Below are positions 10,568 through 22,001 of a DNA stretch of 64,000 bases, piece by piece. The DNA lies in assembly GCF_947507565.1 (NCBI RefSeq), contig NC_089187.1, forward strand, positions 806,001 to 870,000, given 5' to 3'. The position numbers and the translations under genes are program-made. The notes beneath the pieces were generated by a model. That model saw nothing but the letters and a program-made list of their open reading frames with translations. It made no database searches and was not told where the DNA came from. Source of the DNA: Oscarella lobularis. Taxonomy: Eukaryota; Porifera; Homoscleromorpha; Homosclerophorida; Oscarellidae. Position 1 is the first letter of the stretch; every line of letters begins with the position of its first letter.

Positions 10568-12989
10568 ATGACAGCGTTGGCCTTGCTCTTTCTCTTTCTT
10601 TGCAACGCACCCGCCGTTTTCCTAGCCAATCCCGGATTTAGAACAGAAATAACGCAAATAGGACTAGACTATGGTAAGTCTAGTGCCGTTGCAAAGCCAA
10701 AAACGATGAAAACGTCATGTCTTAGTCCGCCAAGTTGGAGTCCCAATTCTCGTGGGTCAACTCAAAAGCATTTCTATCCCAGACCAAAAAGGATCAGCGG
10801 ACGCACCTGTAATAGGTGGCATAGACTACTCTTTCACAAAGTGAGAAGAGCAAAAACAGAAACCGAAACCGAAAGCTGTAGCCTACGTTACAGGCAGCGG
10901 CTTTCCGTTTCAGCCTTTTGATTTTTTTCACTTTGTCGTTTCTCTTTCAGCATAAGACTAACGGAATTTTCGATCGCTTCATCTGCTTTGAAAACGGTCG
11001 CTGGCACAGGAATCGAAATTTCCCTGGCTGGCGTTTCCATCGCAGCGTCGGCGAATTGGCATTATAGCAGTGATATCACGGCTGGCAAGAAAAATCCAAA
11101 CTCTGAGACCTATTATTGAAAACCGCTTTTAGGATTCACGTCGCTGATAGCGGAAGTGCAGATGTATCTGCGAGTGATGTCAGTTTAGCGGCGGTTGTTA
11201 GCCTTGGTGCGTACTTTTAAAGTGAAAGGACACTTCGACCATTTGCAAATGGTATCTTGTCTTATCAAGGTGTTGACGGCAGTGGTCACCCAACGATAAC
11301 GGACAAAAGCTGCAGTTTTGTCATTGGGAGCTTGAATGTTCACTTTCATGGTGGAGCTAGGTATGAAATTCAAAAATTAGAGAAGGCCTTTTGAAATCAG
11401 TTTTTTTGCTTGTTTCAGCTGGCTTTACAACCTGTTTGCTGACAATATAGCAGATAGCCTCAAAAGCAGTATGGAAAAATCGGTAGATAATCTTCATTAC
11501 CTTCTGTTAGATTAGATCCATAAAAAGGTATTTAAAAAATAGGTTTGCAGTGCTGCGACGAATGCCATTAACACCGAGGCAAACAAATCTTTGTCAACTC
11601 TGCCACGTTAGTACTGTGTCTTCGCGTTTGCGTGCACACAAATCTCGATTCCTAACCGAACTTTTTTTCAGTTTTGCAGAAAGTTTCTTCTGATGCAGAA
11701 ATTAATTTAGCGCTGGCACAATCGCCAATTTTTAATTCTACGTTTATGCAGACGCTCCATAAGGTACACTATACATGTATGACGTTCATATAAAACACTA
11801 AAATTAATTAATTATTCTAGTGCGATTTTATTTACACACCTGATCCAAGTGAACCTCCTTTTCAACCGCCGTCTCTTCCTCCTGCAAATGCAGTAGCGTC
11901 CTTCTCAATGCTCTCTGTTTGGATAACGGACTACGTAGCGAATACGGCTGGCTTCGTGTATCAGAAAGCGGGACTTTTGCAGATCAACGTCACTCAGAGC
12001 ACGGTATAGTATTCCACTGTATCACACTAGCGCTTTTTCTTATTCCTAAAGCCTAGATTCCAAACAGCCCATTCATTTCTCTTAATACAAGCTCTATCAA
12101 GGGCTTCGCTCCCGGGGTAACCTATGTTTCATCATGCATCAGAACATGGTCCATGCCGCGTTTTCTCTTCTAGCTTTACAGCAAGTACCCCAACAAAGCT
12201 CTTCAAGTTCTTGTTAATGCCACGTCAGCTCCGTATGTTAACATAACGTCGTCCCGCATAAACTTTACCGCGCCCGGAGAGACGGTATTTTACGTTCTGG
12301 TAGACAACGTAACGAAAGTCGAGGCATTCACACTTGGAGTTGTACGAAATCGCTTTTTGCTTGTTCTTCGTTAGTTGAGTCAATCGTATTTTAATTAAGG
12401 TCATGCATGCTACAGTCTTCGCAGCTCTTACAAAGAACGGCACCCAGGAGATAGTCACAGCCAATGCTACTTACCTCAAGTGCTATACGAAAATATCTGT
12501 TTGGTCATTTATATAAACCTGATTTCCTAGGTCAGACATTAGTCTAGTTTCTACTAAAGTTGGAGACGTCAAGGTACGTATCAATATACGTGATTCAGCA
12601 GAAAATAACTAAACTATTAATGGTTTCTTAGGCTGATGGTTTTGAAAATCTAATTAATCTTATGTGTCACATGGTGCTTATTCCTAAACTTAATAGTAAG
12701 TGTTGGCCTATTAGTTGATTAAATTTATACGGTCACATACAGAGTACGGCGCCACTGGTTTTGCTGTACCTGTTGTTGATGGAGTATCGTTTGTCAATCC
12801 AGTTTTGATGCAGGGACCAGTAAGTTGGAGGACATTTTAATAAGAGAAAATATTAATTTGCTGCTACTTAAGGGATACGTTCAAATTGCTACTAACGTCT
12901 CCTATACTCCCTCAATGTCTCAGACAGAGAAACAGTATCGTTACATTCGTCTGGACGAATCAAAAGAGAATGAAAATGACTTTGTGTAA
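10568..12989 (+). CDS. BPI/LBP-like: BPI/LBP/CETP family lipid-binding protein
   Basis: Secreted two-domain lipid- and LPS-binding protein family. About 14 exons can be chained. A signal peptide (LALLFLFLCNAPAVFLA) is followed directly by the family N-terminus NPGFRTEITQIGLDY and the SISIPDQ strand. Then come SLGA, the Cys-containing HPTITDKSC and SLNVHFHGG, the WLYNLFADNIADSL helix, VCSAATNAIN (second Cys), the linker CDFIYTPDPSEPPFQPPS, SMLSVWITDYVANTAGFVYQKAG of the C-terminal barrel, and FAVPVVDGVSFVNP near the end. Two problems lie at 11070-11250: the join from the exon ending near 11069 to the one starting at 11133 is out of phase with ordinary signals, and a TAA at 11218 interrupts the frame unless an 18-nt GT...AG segment (11211-11228) is removed. 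All later joins are in frame. It is either a functional gene with unusual introns or one recently damaged. Confidence 0.85.
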
Positions 12990-13244
12990 ACCGGAAGGTT
13001 TGATATGTTGCGTGTGCTTGCACGTTCTTGTTGTTGTCGTCTTGTTTTTGGATTTTCTAGTTTTGCATGAATTAGTCAGTTTTCGATCGATGGGTTACGA
13101 GGCAATCAGTTTATTTCCCAGTTCCTAGATTTTTCAGTCGATACGTCTGGATCACGTACTGAAGATGAGGGTCTGGACTCGAAAGGAATCAAGGCACAAG
13201 ACAAGGCAGTGATTCACCTCATATTACATGGCGCCCGCTTCGGC

Positions 13245-13330
13245 GCGAAACATGTCAAGGGTGCGTGCTTTATCCCTATCACGTGGTCTCTCGTATTCGA
13301 CGATATGAACGCTTTTCGTTCTTCTACTCG
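13245..13330. repeat. Dispersed copy of the M20 start-region block
   Basis: Matches 1370-1445 and 4195-4270, including the core ctatcacgtggtctctcg with its CACGTG E-box and the following attcgacgat. Here it is not attached to an M20 exon. Confidence 0.7.
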
Positions 13331-13384
13331 TGAGACGATGAACGCATCCTTCATTTTATCCTCCCTCCTTTGCTTTGCGTTCAG

Positions 13385-13498
13385 ATCACGCGCGATGCAT
13401 CTCATCCCACGCCTCCTTTCACGGTGCCGCACCTAAAACGCCTTGGTCTCGACTCTGGAATATGGACTTCGTACTACAAGGACAAAGAAGATGAATAA
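13385..13498 (+). other. Orphan terminal-exon-like frame
   Basis: After a good acceptor (ttgcgttcag) a phase-0 frame of 37 codons reads ITRDASHPTPPFTVPHLKRL followed by GLDSGIWTSYYKDKEDE and stop. A GTGAGA donor 55 bp upstream (13330) would make a typical intron, but no in-frame first exon is convincing. The family is not recognised. Confidence 0.3.
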
Positions 13499-13665
13499 CA
13501 CTAACTGTTGGATTGACTGCTAGGTTGGAAAGCGTCTAGATTATCTAACCTAATTAATCAGTGTCACGCGTTTCTACAGCAACTGATTTCAGTTTATTGA
13601 CTCCCGTCCATAACTGATCAGTACGCGGTCCTGAATTTCGAGTCAACGACGGACGCTTCGACGTC

Positions 13666-16600
13666 ATGAACGGCATTTCGAACTACTGTCTTGTACTCAA
13701 CTTCACATTGGTTTTTGTGACCCTTACAGTTCTCGCCACTGGCAATTCTGACGTTCACTTTGGTGAGTTTCCCTAATGCTGCTGCATTGGAAAGTTCTGT
13801 ATTGACTTATTATGTCTGCCAGTGGTACTCCAAGACGAATTAAAGCCGTTCGTCGCTAAGGAGCAACTTTCTCTTCTACTGGGCGGGGCCGAAAGAGTCC
13901 TATATGCGTCGACACTAAATAGTCGGTCCGCAGCGTCGAATAAGCGCATTTCCTATAGTTGTGCGTGTAGATTGTGACATTGTGTGCAACGTTCCTGTTG
14001 TCCACTTGACTGACACTTGTTTGTCGACTTCTGACTTCCGCATTCCTACAGTAACGGTTCCCATAAACTCTACGAAAAGGAAGGCTGGTCGCTGTGCGAG
14101 AGAAATTGGCCTTGGGCATTCGGCTGAAGGGCAGATGAAAGTTGTAGCTCTCGCTACAAGTCGCTTTCAGTGGCATCGGATTCTTTTGCATACAGATGAG
14201 GAGCGAAGTACGTCTCTCATTTGCATATAATTAATTACTTAATTAATTATGGTACTTCATTCGTTGTCTTCACGTTGATTTTCTGTTTTAGGTTTTGAAA
14301 TGCTTCGCCTTCTTGGAGAGAAGATGGGACTTACTATTCTCAGCTCTGTTTCATTCAGTGACGAAGTAGCAATCAACATTTCGGTGGATGCAGTTGTCGT
14401 TCACTGTGGCACACGCATCTGTTATCTTCGCTTTATTAAAGTAAACTTTGAAAAAGTTTCATCTAAACTGACATGAATAACTATTGGTTGCACTCTAGAT
14501 GCTAAAATTGTGGCAGGAAAAAGAGACAATACAAAACATCGCGTGGCTTGTAACCGAAGATACTGCGTGGGAGGTTAGGAGCTTGCTTATAAGTCTACAA
14601 GCAGTTGCTATAATTATACATAGATTGAATCAAAGCCAACGTTTTGGAAAGATATATTTGTGACGTCGAATTCCGTTGACGTAGAGTTGCTGGGGATAGA
14701 GAGGGTTCTACCCGCTGGAACGCAAATTAAATCGCTGGAGGAGATTTTGAAGTGCAATTTATTTTCTCACTGTCTATCGGCAAATAAACGAGCACAGGTC
14801 TCTATGTTTTGCCATCTTCTTATCATCGTCACTATTTATTACTACAGGCAAATTTGATGTCCGTTTATGATGCCATTCTTGTGCTAGAGTCTACTGTTGA
14901 TAGAGACTTTGATGAAAAGGTAGGAAATCAGTATCACTCCGTAAAGACGGTCAAGCGTTCTCTAAAGCTTGATTTGATTTTCGGAGCATCTGAACCAGTA
15001 GTTTTTGAATCATCAGGAAAGGCCAGGGTCTATTCTTCTTACAACATATTGCGTCTTAGTGGATCAGGGAAAGTGCGTATGCATGTTTTGTTATCATGCA
15101 TAGAAAGGGTCTCGAGGACATTTGTGCAGGTGGCTTACGTAAACGGCTATGATCTGATGGTCTCGGCGCCTTATTTTGACGAGGATCTTAGCCGTTCTTC
15201 TCAGAGCAGACGTCGAAGGGCCTTGTCACTTCCTCAGGAATGTCCTAAGATTGACTATCCGTATCACTTCAATGTGACTTCAGTAGAAGTACGATCTGTT
15301 TGTAATGTCGTTTGATAGTCGATTTGAATCTTCCTATACAGGAACGTCCCTTTCTTTTCAAAAACGCTACTGGCTCATATAACGGACTGATTGTTGACCT
15401 AATGAATGAATTGCAGAAGCGCATGCAATTTACCTACACGATTATTCCAGCGCGTGGCAATAAGTATGGAAACATAATCAGTAGCGAAAATGGAACTGTC
15501 ACTGCTACAGGAATGATGGCTCAGCTTCTTGATTGTGTAAGACAGACTGATAAAGTGACTCTTTTATGACTCTTCTGAACAGGAAGCTGATCTGGCAGTT
15601 GGACCTCTTTTCGTAACCAGTGAACGGGAAAAGTATATTTCGTTTGCTGACACTTGCTGGATGGATGCCAGTTTAACTTTGTATGGCTATAAAAGAACCG
15701 TGGATGAAAAGGACGTTTTAGCTTTTCTACGGCCTTTTTCTGCGGAACTGTGGGTAACGCTCTTAGTAACGCTACTTGGATATCCCATTATTCTCTCAAT
15801 ATTTCGTCTGCTGAATGTGAAAAATCGGCGTGAGTAAACAAGTGTTAGCATTTCTACTCGTGACCAACCTTTTCTGTAGGATCTCCCAAATCCTTTCTTA
15901 AGTTGTATTTGGAAAGCGTGTGGCAGGTCTACGGCACGATGACTCAACAGGGTATGGAAACGGGTAATGAAGAAATTATTGATGTACCTATCGCTGAGGC
16001 GCAGCACAGAATAAGAAACACCATGTCTTCACGTCTTCTCTTTGGCGGTTGGTTCTTTTTCACTATGGTTGTCGTGGCCATGTATACGGCCAATTTAGCG
16101 TCGTTTTTCGTAGCCGACACTATTCCAACAGGAATTCAAAGTGTCGACGAGCTTGCCGATCAAACGAATGTTCAGTACGGCACAGTGGTTGACTCGGCAG
16201 CTGAACGATTTTTTCGCACTTCAAGTATAGACAGGTACAGGAGAATGGACGACTACATGAAGAAGACAAAAGGCGTTATGGTGTCGAGCTCTGAAGAGGG
16301 ATATGAACGCGTTCGTAACAGTAGCGGTGGCTATGTCTTCATCTGGGGCGACCTGTCACTCGAATACGCGGTGAGCACAAGTCCTCAGTGCAACACTAGG
16401 CTCATTGGGCGAAATTTTGATAAAAGTGGCTACGGTATTGGAATGCGCCGGGGACAGCCATATAAGAGAAATTTCACGCTGACACTACTGGAATTGAAAG
16501 ATGATGGATCTGTCAACACGTTACGCGATCGATGGATAACTAAAGCGGGAGTGTGTCTGCCTAACGAACAAACAGGTGAAGATTTGGGAAGACCCCAACC

Positions 16601-16793
16601 CCTAAAGCTGCGGGCTTTTTTGGGCGTGTTTATAATTCTATTTGTTGCTGTTGTCTTGGCAGCAATTTCGTGGTATTGTGTCTCTTGTTGTTCTTTTGAT
16701 GGTGATGAAAATCGTAAAAATATTGATAACGGTAATGGTGATGATAATGATAATGGTGATGATTTTGATAATATTGATGATTATCTTAATTAA
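13666..16793 (+). CDS. iGluR-like: Ionotropic glutamate receptor-like ligand-gated channel
   Basis: About 11 exons. A signal peptide (LNFTLVFVTLTVLA) leads into an amino-terminal LIVBP-like domain (HLTDTCLSTSDF, RFQWHRILLH). The ligand-binding S1 lobe has GLIVDLMNELQKRMQFTYTI, EADLAVGPLFVTSEREKYISF and the agonist-binding Arg. M1 (WVTLLVTLLGYPIILSIF), the pore loop VYGTMTQQG, M3 with MYTANLASFF (family SYTANLAAF gate), S2 (GTVVDSAAERFF, FIWGDLSLEYA, DKSGYGIGMRRGQPYKRNF) and M4 (FLGVFIILFVAVVLAAIS) follow. The tail is Asn/Asp-rich. Residues that normally contact the amino-acid gamma side and amine are altered (see findings). Exon 2 needs a short about 37-nt intron with a weak GTCGGT donor near 13921; the other joins use good GT-AG signals. 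The exon from 15898 to 16793 carries the M2-to-end part uninterrupted. Confidence 0.92.
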
Positions 16794-17018
16794 GATGCAG
16801 TAAACAGTAGGGATCTTATTATATTTTTGCTTCTCGTTGTCGCTGAGTTGAGTTGAGTGTTTTGGTAACATGTCTAGATTTTGCTCACGTTTGTACTAAA
16901 GTTATTTTATTTGAATTTCAGTTTACGGTCATAATCTAGACACCAAGAGATTGCGCATGCTCATTTCCAGGTTCTCTTCGGCGTTTTTGGGATTTTCTGC
17001 GGGCCTTTAGCTCGAGTC

Positions 17019-20000
17019 ATGGAGCCGAGTAACAGCACAGAAGAAATTTTGGAAGACTCTTGTATCATCGACGCTATTCACCGAGGCGACCTGAGAGAAG
17101 TGGAGCGAATTCTTGCCACTGGCGAAGCGTCATCGAACGCAAAACTTCGAGAAAATCTCTATGAGGATGAACGTGAATCCGATGATGACTGCGTACGACA
17201 AGATACGAGCCCTTTCTGTGCCGTTTCAGTGGGTCACGTGAGTTTGCATTTTAAGATCCCACTCACGTAGCCACAACTGGCGACAGACTGCAATTGGCTG
17301 CATTGATAGTCACCTTTTGCTTTTAGGGTTACTACAGCATTTTGCATTTAGCTGTGTATAAGAATGATATGGAAATTGTCAAATGCTTGCTTGATCATAA
17401 GGCTGATCCCAATTCTCGGCCTAACAATTGTTTTATTGTTCGATCCGAACTGATTCGAAGCGGTTTTGATTTTGATCGCTTGCACGTATGGAATATATTG
17501 TTTATCAGCACTTTTAATTAATTTTCATGACTTTAGGTCAATTTGACTCCTTTGATGATTGCCGCTATTCATTGTGGTGTAGACATGGCAGTGTGGTTGC
17601 TTCAGAAAGGAGCATCTGTAAATCTCAGAGACGCAGTATGAAGCTGTTCAGTGAAATTGTTCTTTTGTCTAATCTCTAGTTTTGTAGCATGACAGAGATG
17701 CTCTTTGTTGGGCTTGCGTTAGCGGAAACGTAGACTTAGTAGAATTCTTTGGTGTTAGATTTGGTATCAGATGCCTTAAAATTTCATATGTGACGGTAAT
17801 GAAGTGGGGGTGTTTTTCTTTGATAACTTCTCGAAGTGGTTTCAATTCAGGACGTGTACACATTAGCATTTTTTGCTTGCTTTGGTGGCAAAGCAGTTTT
17901 TGAAACTCTTCTGCGCTCTGTTGACAAGAAAGACTATTTTAATGATTTCCTTGCTCGAAAGAATTTGGTATTTTAGACAGGAGCGTATTCTCAAATTATT
18001 TAGGGTGCTGTTTGTTTAGGAAAACGTCTCTCTTTTACACATTGCCTGCTGGGCTGGACACTTAGATCTTCTAACTTCTTTTGCGGCAAATTTTCCAACC
18101 GATCTTTATTTGCAAGACAAGGTGTCTTTCTGCACGTTCCAGCGACGAGTATTTTTTCTATAGTTTTCATAACAGTCGAAACGGTCGTTGCTTCATTACG
18201 CGTCCATGTCCAGACGAAAAAGCAGTACTGCTATCATGGCATATTTGCTGGAGGAGAAGGGATTCGCTGACAAAGTCAATGCATGCGATAAGGTCTGCTT
18301 TGTCTTTTTCGCTATAAAACTGGACTTAACAGCGTCTACGTTCAACAGGAAGGAAGTTCGCCTCTTGCTCTCGCCTACGAATGTTCTAATGCAAATTCTG
18401 TGCGACTTCTTAAACGCTGGGGTGCAAAATGTCTTAATGCCGTATGAGGAGCTCTACTACGTACTGTGGATACTTCAACAGCTCTTTCTTTTAGAAAGGG
18501 TATAGCGATATTGAATTAGCTGTCATTGGCAACAATTTAGAATTACTTCGAGAGCTGGCCTCCGCGAATCCTGGCATTGATGTTAGCAACTTCATTTAAA
18601 TAATTATTAGTATGTTCTAGCTAGGTAGTTATTTTTCAGAAGTCGCTGTTGCTACATTTGGCTGCTGAAAACAGTCAAAAGCATTTGCCAAGAGATACAA
18701 CAGCTGTGCTGAAGTTTCTCGTTGAGACCGTTAATGTGAACATTGATGAAACGAACGAGGTCTAATGAACTCAATATTTGCACTGTAGGTCACAGTTTCG
18801 TTTTCGTAGAAGGATGAGACGGCATTACATGTGGCGTGCCAGAATTCTGTCTGGATTTTGCCCGTAAAGTATCTAATTGAAGCTGCTGCAAGCCTTGAAG
18901 TTCGAGATAAGGTAAGATTATTTCTTTTTTTCTCGTATCAATGCATTGTAATATAATATGAGCTTTTTTCTGCAGGATGGATGTACGCCTTTTTTGTTAG
19001 TTTGTAGTAGAGAATTTCCTGCAGAATGCGTAATTAGGTGTCTGTTTGAAGCGAAAGCGGATATAAATGCCAAAGATGATGTATGTGCAGTAGTGGGCAG
19101 CCGTTTTGTTTTCAGGTTATTGCAAATGTTTAGAGAGGCAAAAACGCGCTTCATTTGCAAGCTGTAACTTGTGACATTGCGACTCTAAAGCTACTGGTAA
19201 CTCTTGGAGTGGATCCGTCAGTTCACGACGACGTAAGTTTTCAGCCTGCTTTTTGTGTGCAATTTGCGTATTCACTTGAGATTTAGACAGGACGAGCACC
19301 GTTTCAAAGTACTCATGGCGAAAAAAGAGTTTTCTTGCAAGAGAAATACGTAAAACCTATTACATGTATGAAACGACGTGAGCAAAGAATTTTGCATTAG
19401 ATCCATTCGCGATTTTCTTCATTGCTATCGGATGAAAAGGTCAAGCCCGGCGGTGTCAAGTTATGCCTAGTTGGAAACGCGAAGGTCGGCAAAACAACCC
19501 TTCTTAATGCGCTTCAGCGAATAGGGATCAAGCCAGTGGCCGAGGCAGACAGAACGGCAGGCGTTGACGTTTACAGCGTCCTCATCCCGGTCGCCGAGGG
19601 GACCTCAGAGGGCATGTTAGCGTGGGATTTCGCCGGCCAGGAAGAGTTCCACGGCGCTCACGCAATTTTTTTCAATCCGACGTTGACGATTTTTCTCTTG
19701 GTTTTGGACGTGAGAAAAGGAGAGGCTCTAATGGAACAGGAGGCGAGGTTTTGGCTGGCATTTTTGAAAGTCGTTTGCCGGAGAGTGGGCGGAGAGGTAA
19801 TGAAGCCCGAAGTCATAATTATCGGCAACAAACGAGTTGAACAAAAAACCGACGATTGGACGCCTTCTTTTCAACTGAAAAGAATCCACAACACAATGAG
19901 AATAGAGTTTGAAGCGACGTTTAATCTTGACCATTGTCTTGAAATCGACTGCAATGAGGAGTGGTCGTTCTCTGTAAACAAACTAAGGCAGATTCTTAAA

Positions 20001-21544
20001 GATCTAAAGCGAAAATGCATAGAGGTAAGTATGACCGTAGACGAGAGCAAAGAAAAGTGCAGATGCTGCATTTTATTTATTACCCAGAAGCTATAGGCAT
20101 AGAGGAGTACCATAATGAGGGAGATTCTTTTAGAGGGCTCGAGAAGTACCGAGAGTGTGTGAACTGGTTCGTGAGGCCGTCGTCGAGCAGATGCGTTCAA
20201 AATCGCCAGATTATCGACTTGTTTCCTCGTCGGCTTTTCGGGAAAAAATATCCAGTGCAATCGAAGTAGAAGTCTCGAGAGAGTCATTCAATCTAATTGT
20301 ACAATACTTAGATTCAATTGGAGAGGTGCAATTAAATTGAATTATCAAATAGTTTAATAATCAGGTTACGCCCGTCTATTTAGATAATTGATCTCAAGTA
20401 TCGAATCTGCATTTCAAGCGGTTGGCTTTGCTCCAACATCATTGGCCCGCTTTTGGCTCCAAGTTGGTTTCCCGTGTCCGTTCAACGCAATTCGGATGGA
20501 AAAACGACGAAAAACGACATTGCATCGGCTCTGCGCAGCTTCGCCTACGAGCAAAAGAAGAAAAAATCCCAAGCTCAATCTATTGACATTACTGCAGACG
20601 ATGCGATCGAAGTGCTTCTCTTCCTCGAGCTCTGCTTCTTAGTTTACGGAGAAACTGACGTGTATCAAATACCGGCGTTGTCTGAGAAACTCGCGCCAAT
20701 TCGCGGTTGGCAGTCGAAGCCCGAAATGTCCGTTTATCGCGGTAGTAGATTCCGATGTTCCGATCCCACTGACATCATTCCTCCCGGTGTATTCGCCGTT
20801 CTCCAGTGCAGATGCTCGGCGGCTGAAGACACCTGTTACGATCGGTATGAAATATGGAAAGGAGGCATCTATCTGGTCAAAGCGCGCAATAGTCATGTGG
20901 TCGAATGTTTGGTATGCCTTCGAAAAGGCGACTCTGCCATCGACGTTATCGTGCGCTGCGACGATCAAAGCGTTCGTCTGGGAGGAGAGCTTCTGAGCGA
21001 TGTCCAACAAATGATGGTTGAAGTGAGAGACAAACGATGCCCCGGTCTTCCTATGGATTGGTTTTTTCTAGACAGCAATGAAATAGGAAAAAAATGTTTA
21101 CTTACCGAGTCGCCGGAAAGTGTTTATACGTCTAAGAGCGTGGAGGGGAAGAAGCTAGATGACGTCGTTTATGCTTTAGCTCCGAGCACAGATTATTCAA
21201 AAGTCAGTCAACTTACGTTTCATTGCGAGCCATTGGCGCCTTCAGAGGCCTTGCCTCCTGTAGCTTTTCCTTCCGATGGGTGCGAAGTGACTGATGGCGT
21301 TATTAGAGCTGCTGCAGCGGCTGGATCATCTCGTTGGGAAGACATTGCTATAGAGCTTGTTGACGTCGAGGATTTTTCTCAACTCCAAGGTTCGAACAAG
21401 GTGAAATTAATACGGGCGATTAGCATTTGGAAACTCAAGTTGGAGAAAGTGCCTCAAGTAAGGCATCTGTTGAGCATATTTAAGTGTGGGGGCGTGTCAC
21501 GAAGAGCAATAGTGTCCAACTTTCAAGAACGCTTGCAGTTCTAG
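17019..21544 (+). CDS. Ankyrin-repeat Roc-COR GTPase with C-terminal Death domain, copy A
   Basis: ROCO-type protein with DAPK1-like C-terminal order but no kinase. Exon 1 (17019-17237) starts MEPSNSTEEILEDS. About 13 following exons each carry one ankyrin-type repeat, for example YYSILHLAVYKNDMEIVKCLL, NVSLLHIACWAGHLDLL and DETALHVACQNS, almost all bounded by phase-0 introns. The Roc exon (19401-20024) has the P-loop GNAKVGKT, switch II DFAGQEEFHGAH and a divergent G4 (IIGNKRVE). Exon 20134-20325 and the last exon 20384-21544 supply COR (REKISSAIEVEV, LAPSWFPVSVQR) and a Death-fold end (RWEDIAIELVDVEDFSQLQ, VRHLLSIFKCGGVSRRAIV), ending ERLQF. No lesion was seen when the exons are chained. 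Adjacent copy B is a tandem duplicate. Confidence 0.85.
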
Positions 21545-22001
21545 TTGAAAACTGGCGAGCTTTGCATGCTGCTCAACGCACGTAGAGTCAATCTGCCAAA
21601 TGCATTGAAATAGCGTGTTTTTCTCCAAACGTTGCTAATGCACTGATCCCCTCTTAAGTTTAGGTTATAAGAAATTATTTAGTCTAGTCTACCTGCATGG
21701 AGTTTCTTGTATCGACCACTAAAAAAATTAGTGCTAGTTCTACTCATAGTCTTTGCATGTCCAGATTTTGCTCACGTGGTTGTATTAAAAATTATTCTTA
21801 GAAGATCTGAGTCTTCCTCTGTGTGTACCTCTTACTCTGGAGCAGGCGCGTAACCCAGGTCATATTCGATTTTGTAAATCTGTAACGTATTTCATTTGAA
21901 TTTTAGTTTATTGTCTCTTAATTTAATTAGGAGATCGCGCATGCTCATTCCTCACTTTACCAGTTTCTCTTCGGCGTTTCTGCGGGCCTTTAGCTTGAGT
22001 C
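21545..22001. other. Spacer between the two ANK-ROCO genes
   Basis: The 3' flank is shared with copy B (26560-26790). It includes a 20-bp-plus match to the NHL-BTB gene exon (separate entry). The last part contains the copy B leader, similar to 16900-17018. Confidence 0.6.
21583..21640 (-). pseudogene. Relic of NHL-BTB exon 2
   Basis: On the minus strand it reads AATGCATTTGGCAGATTGA, the CIWQIDST segment of the NHL-BTB genes at 40450 and 45895, with weaker similarity on both sides. Confidence 0.5.
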
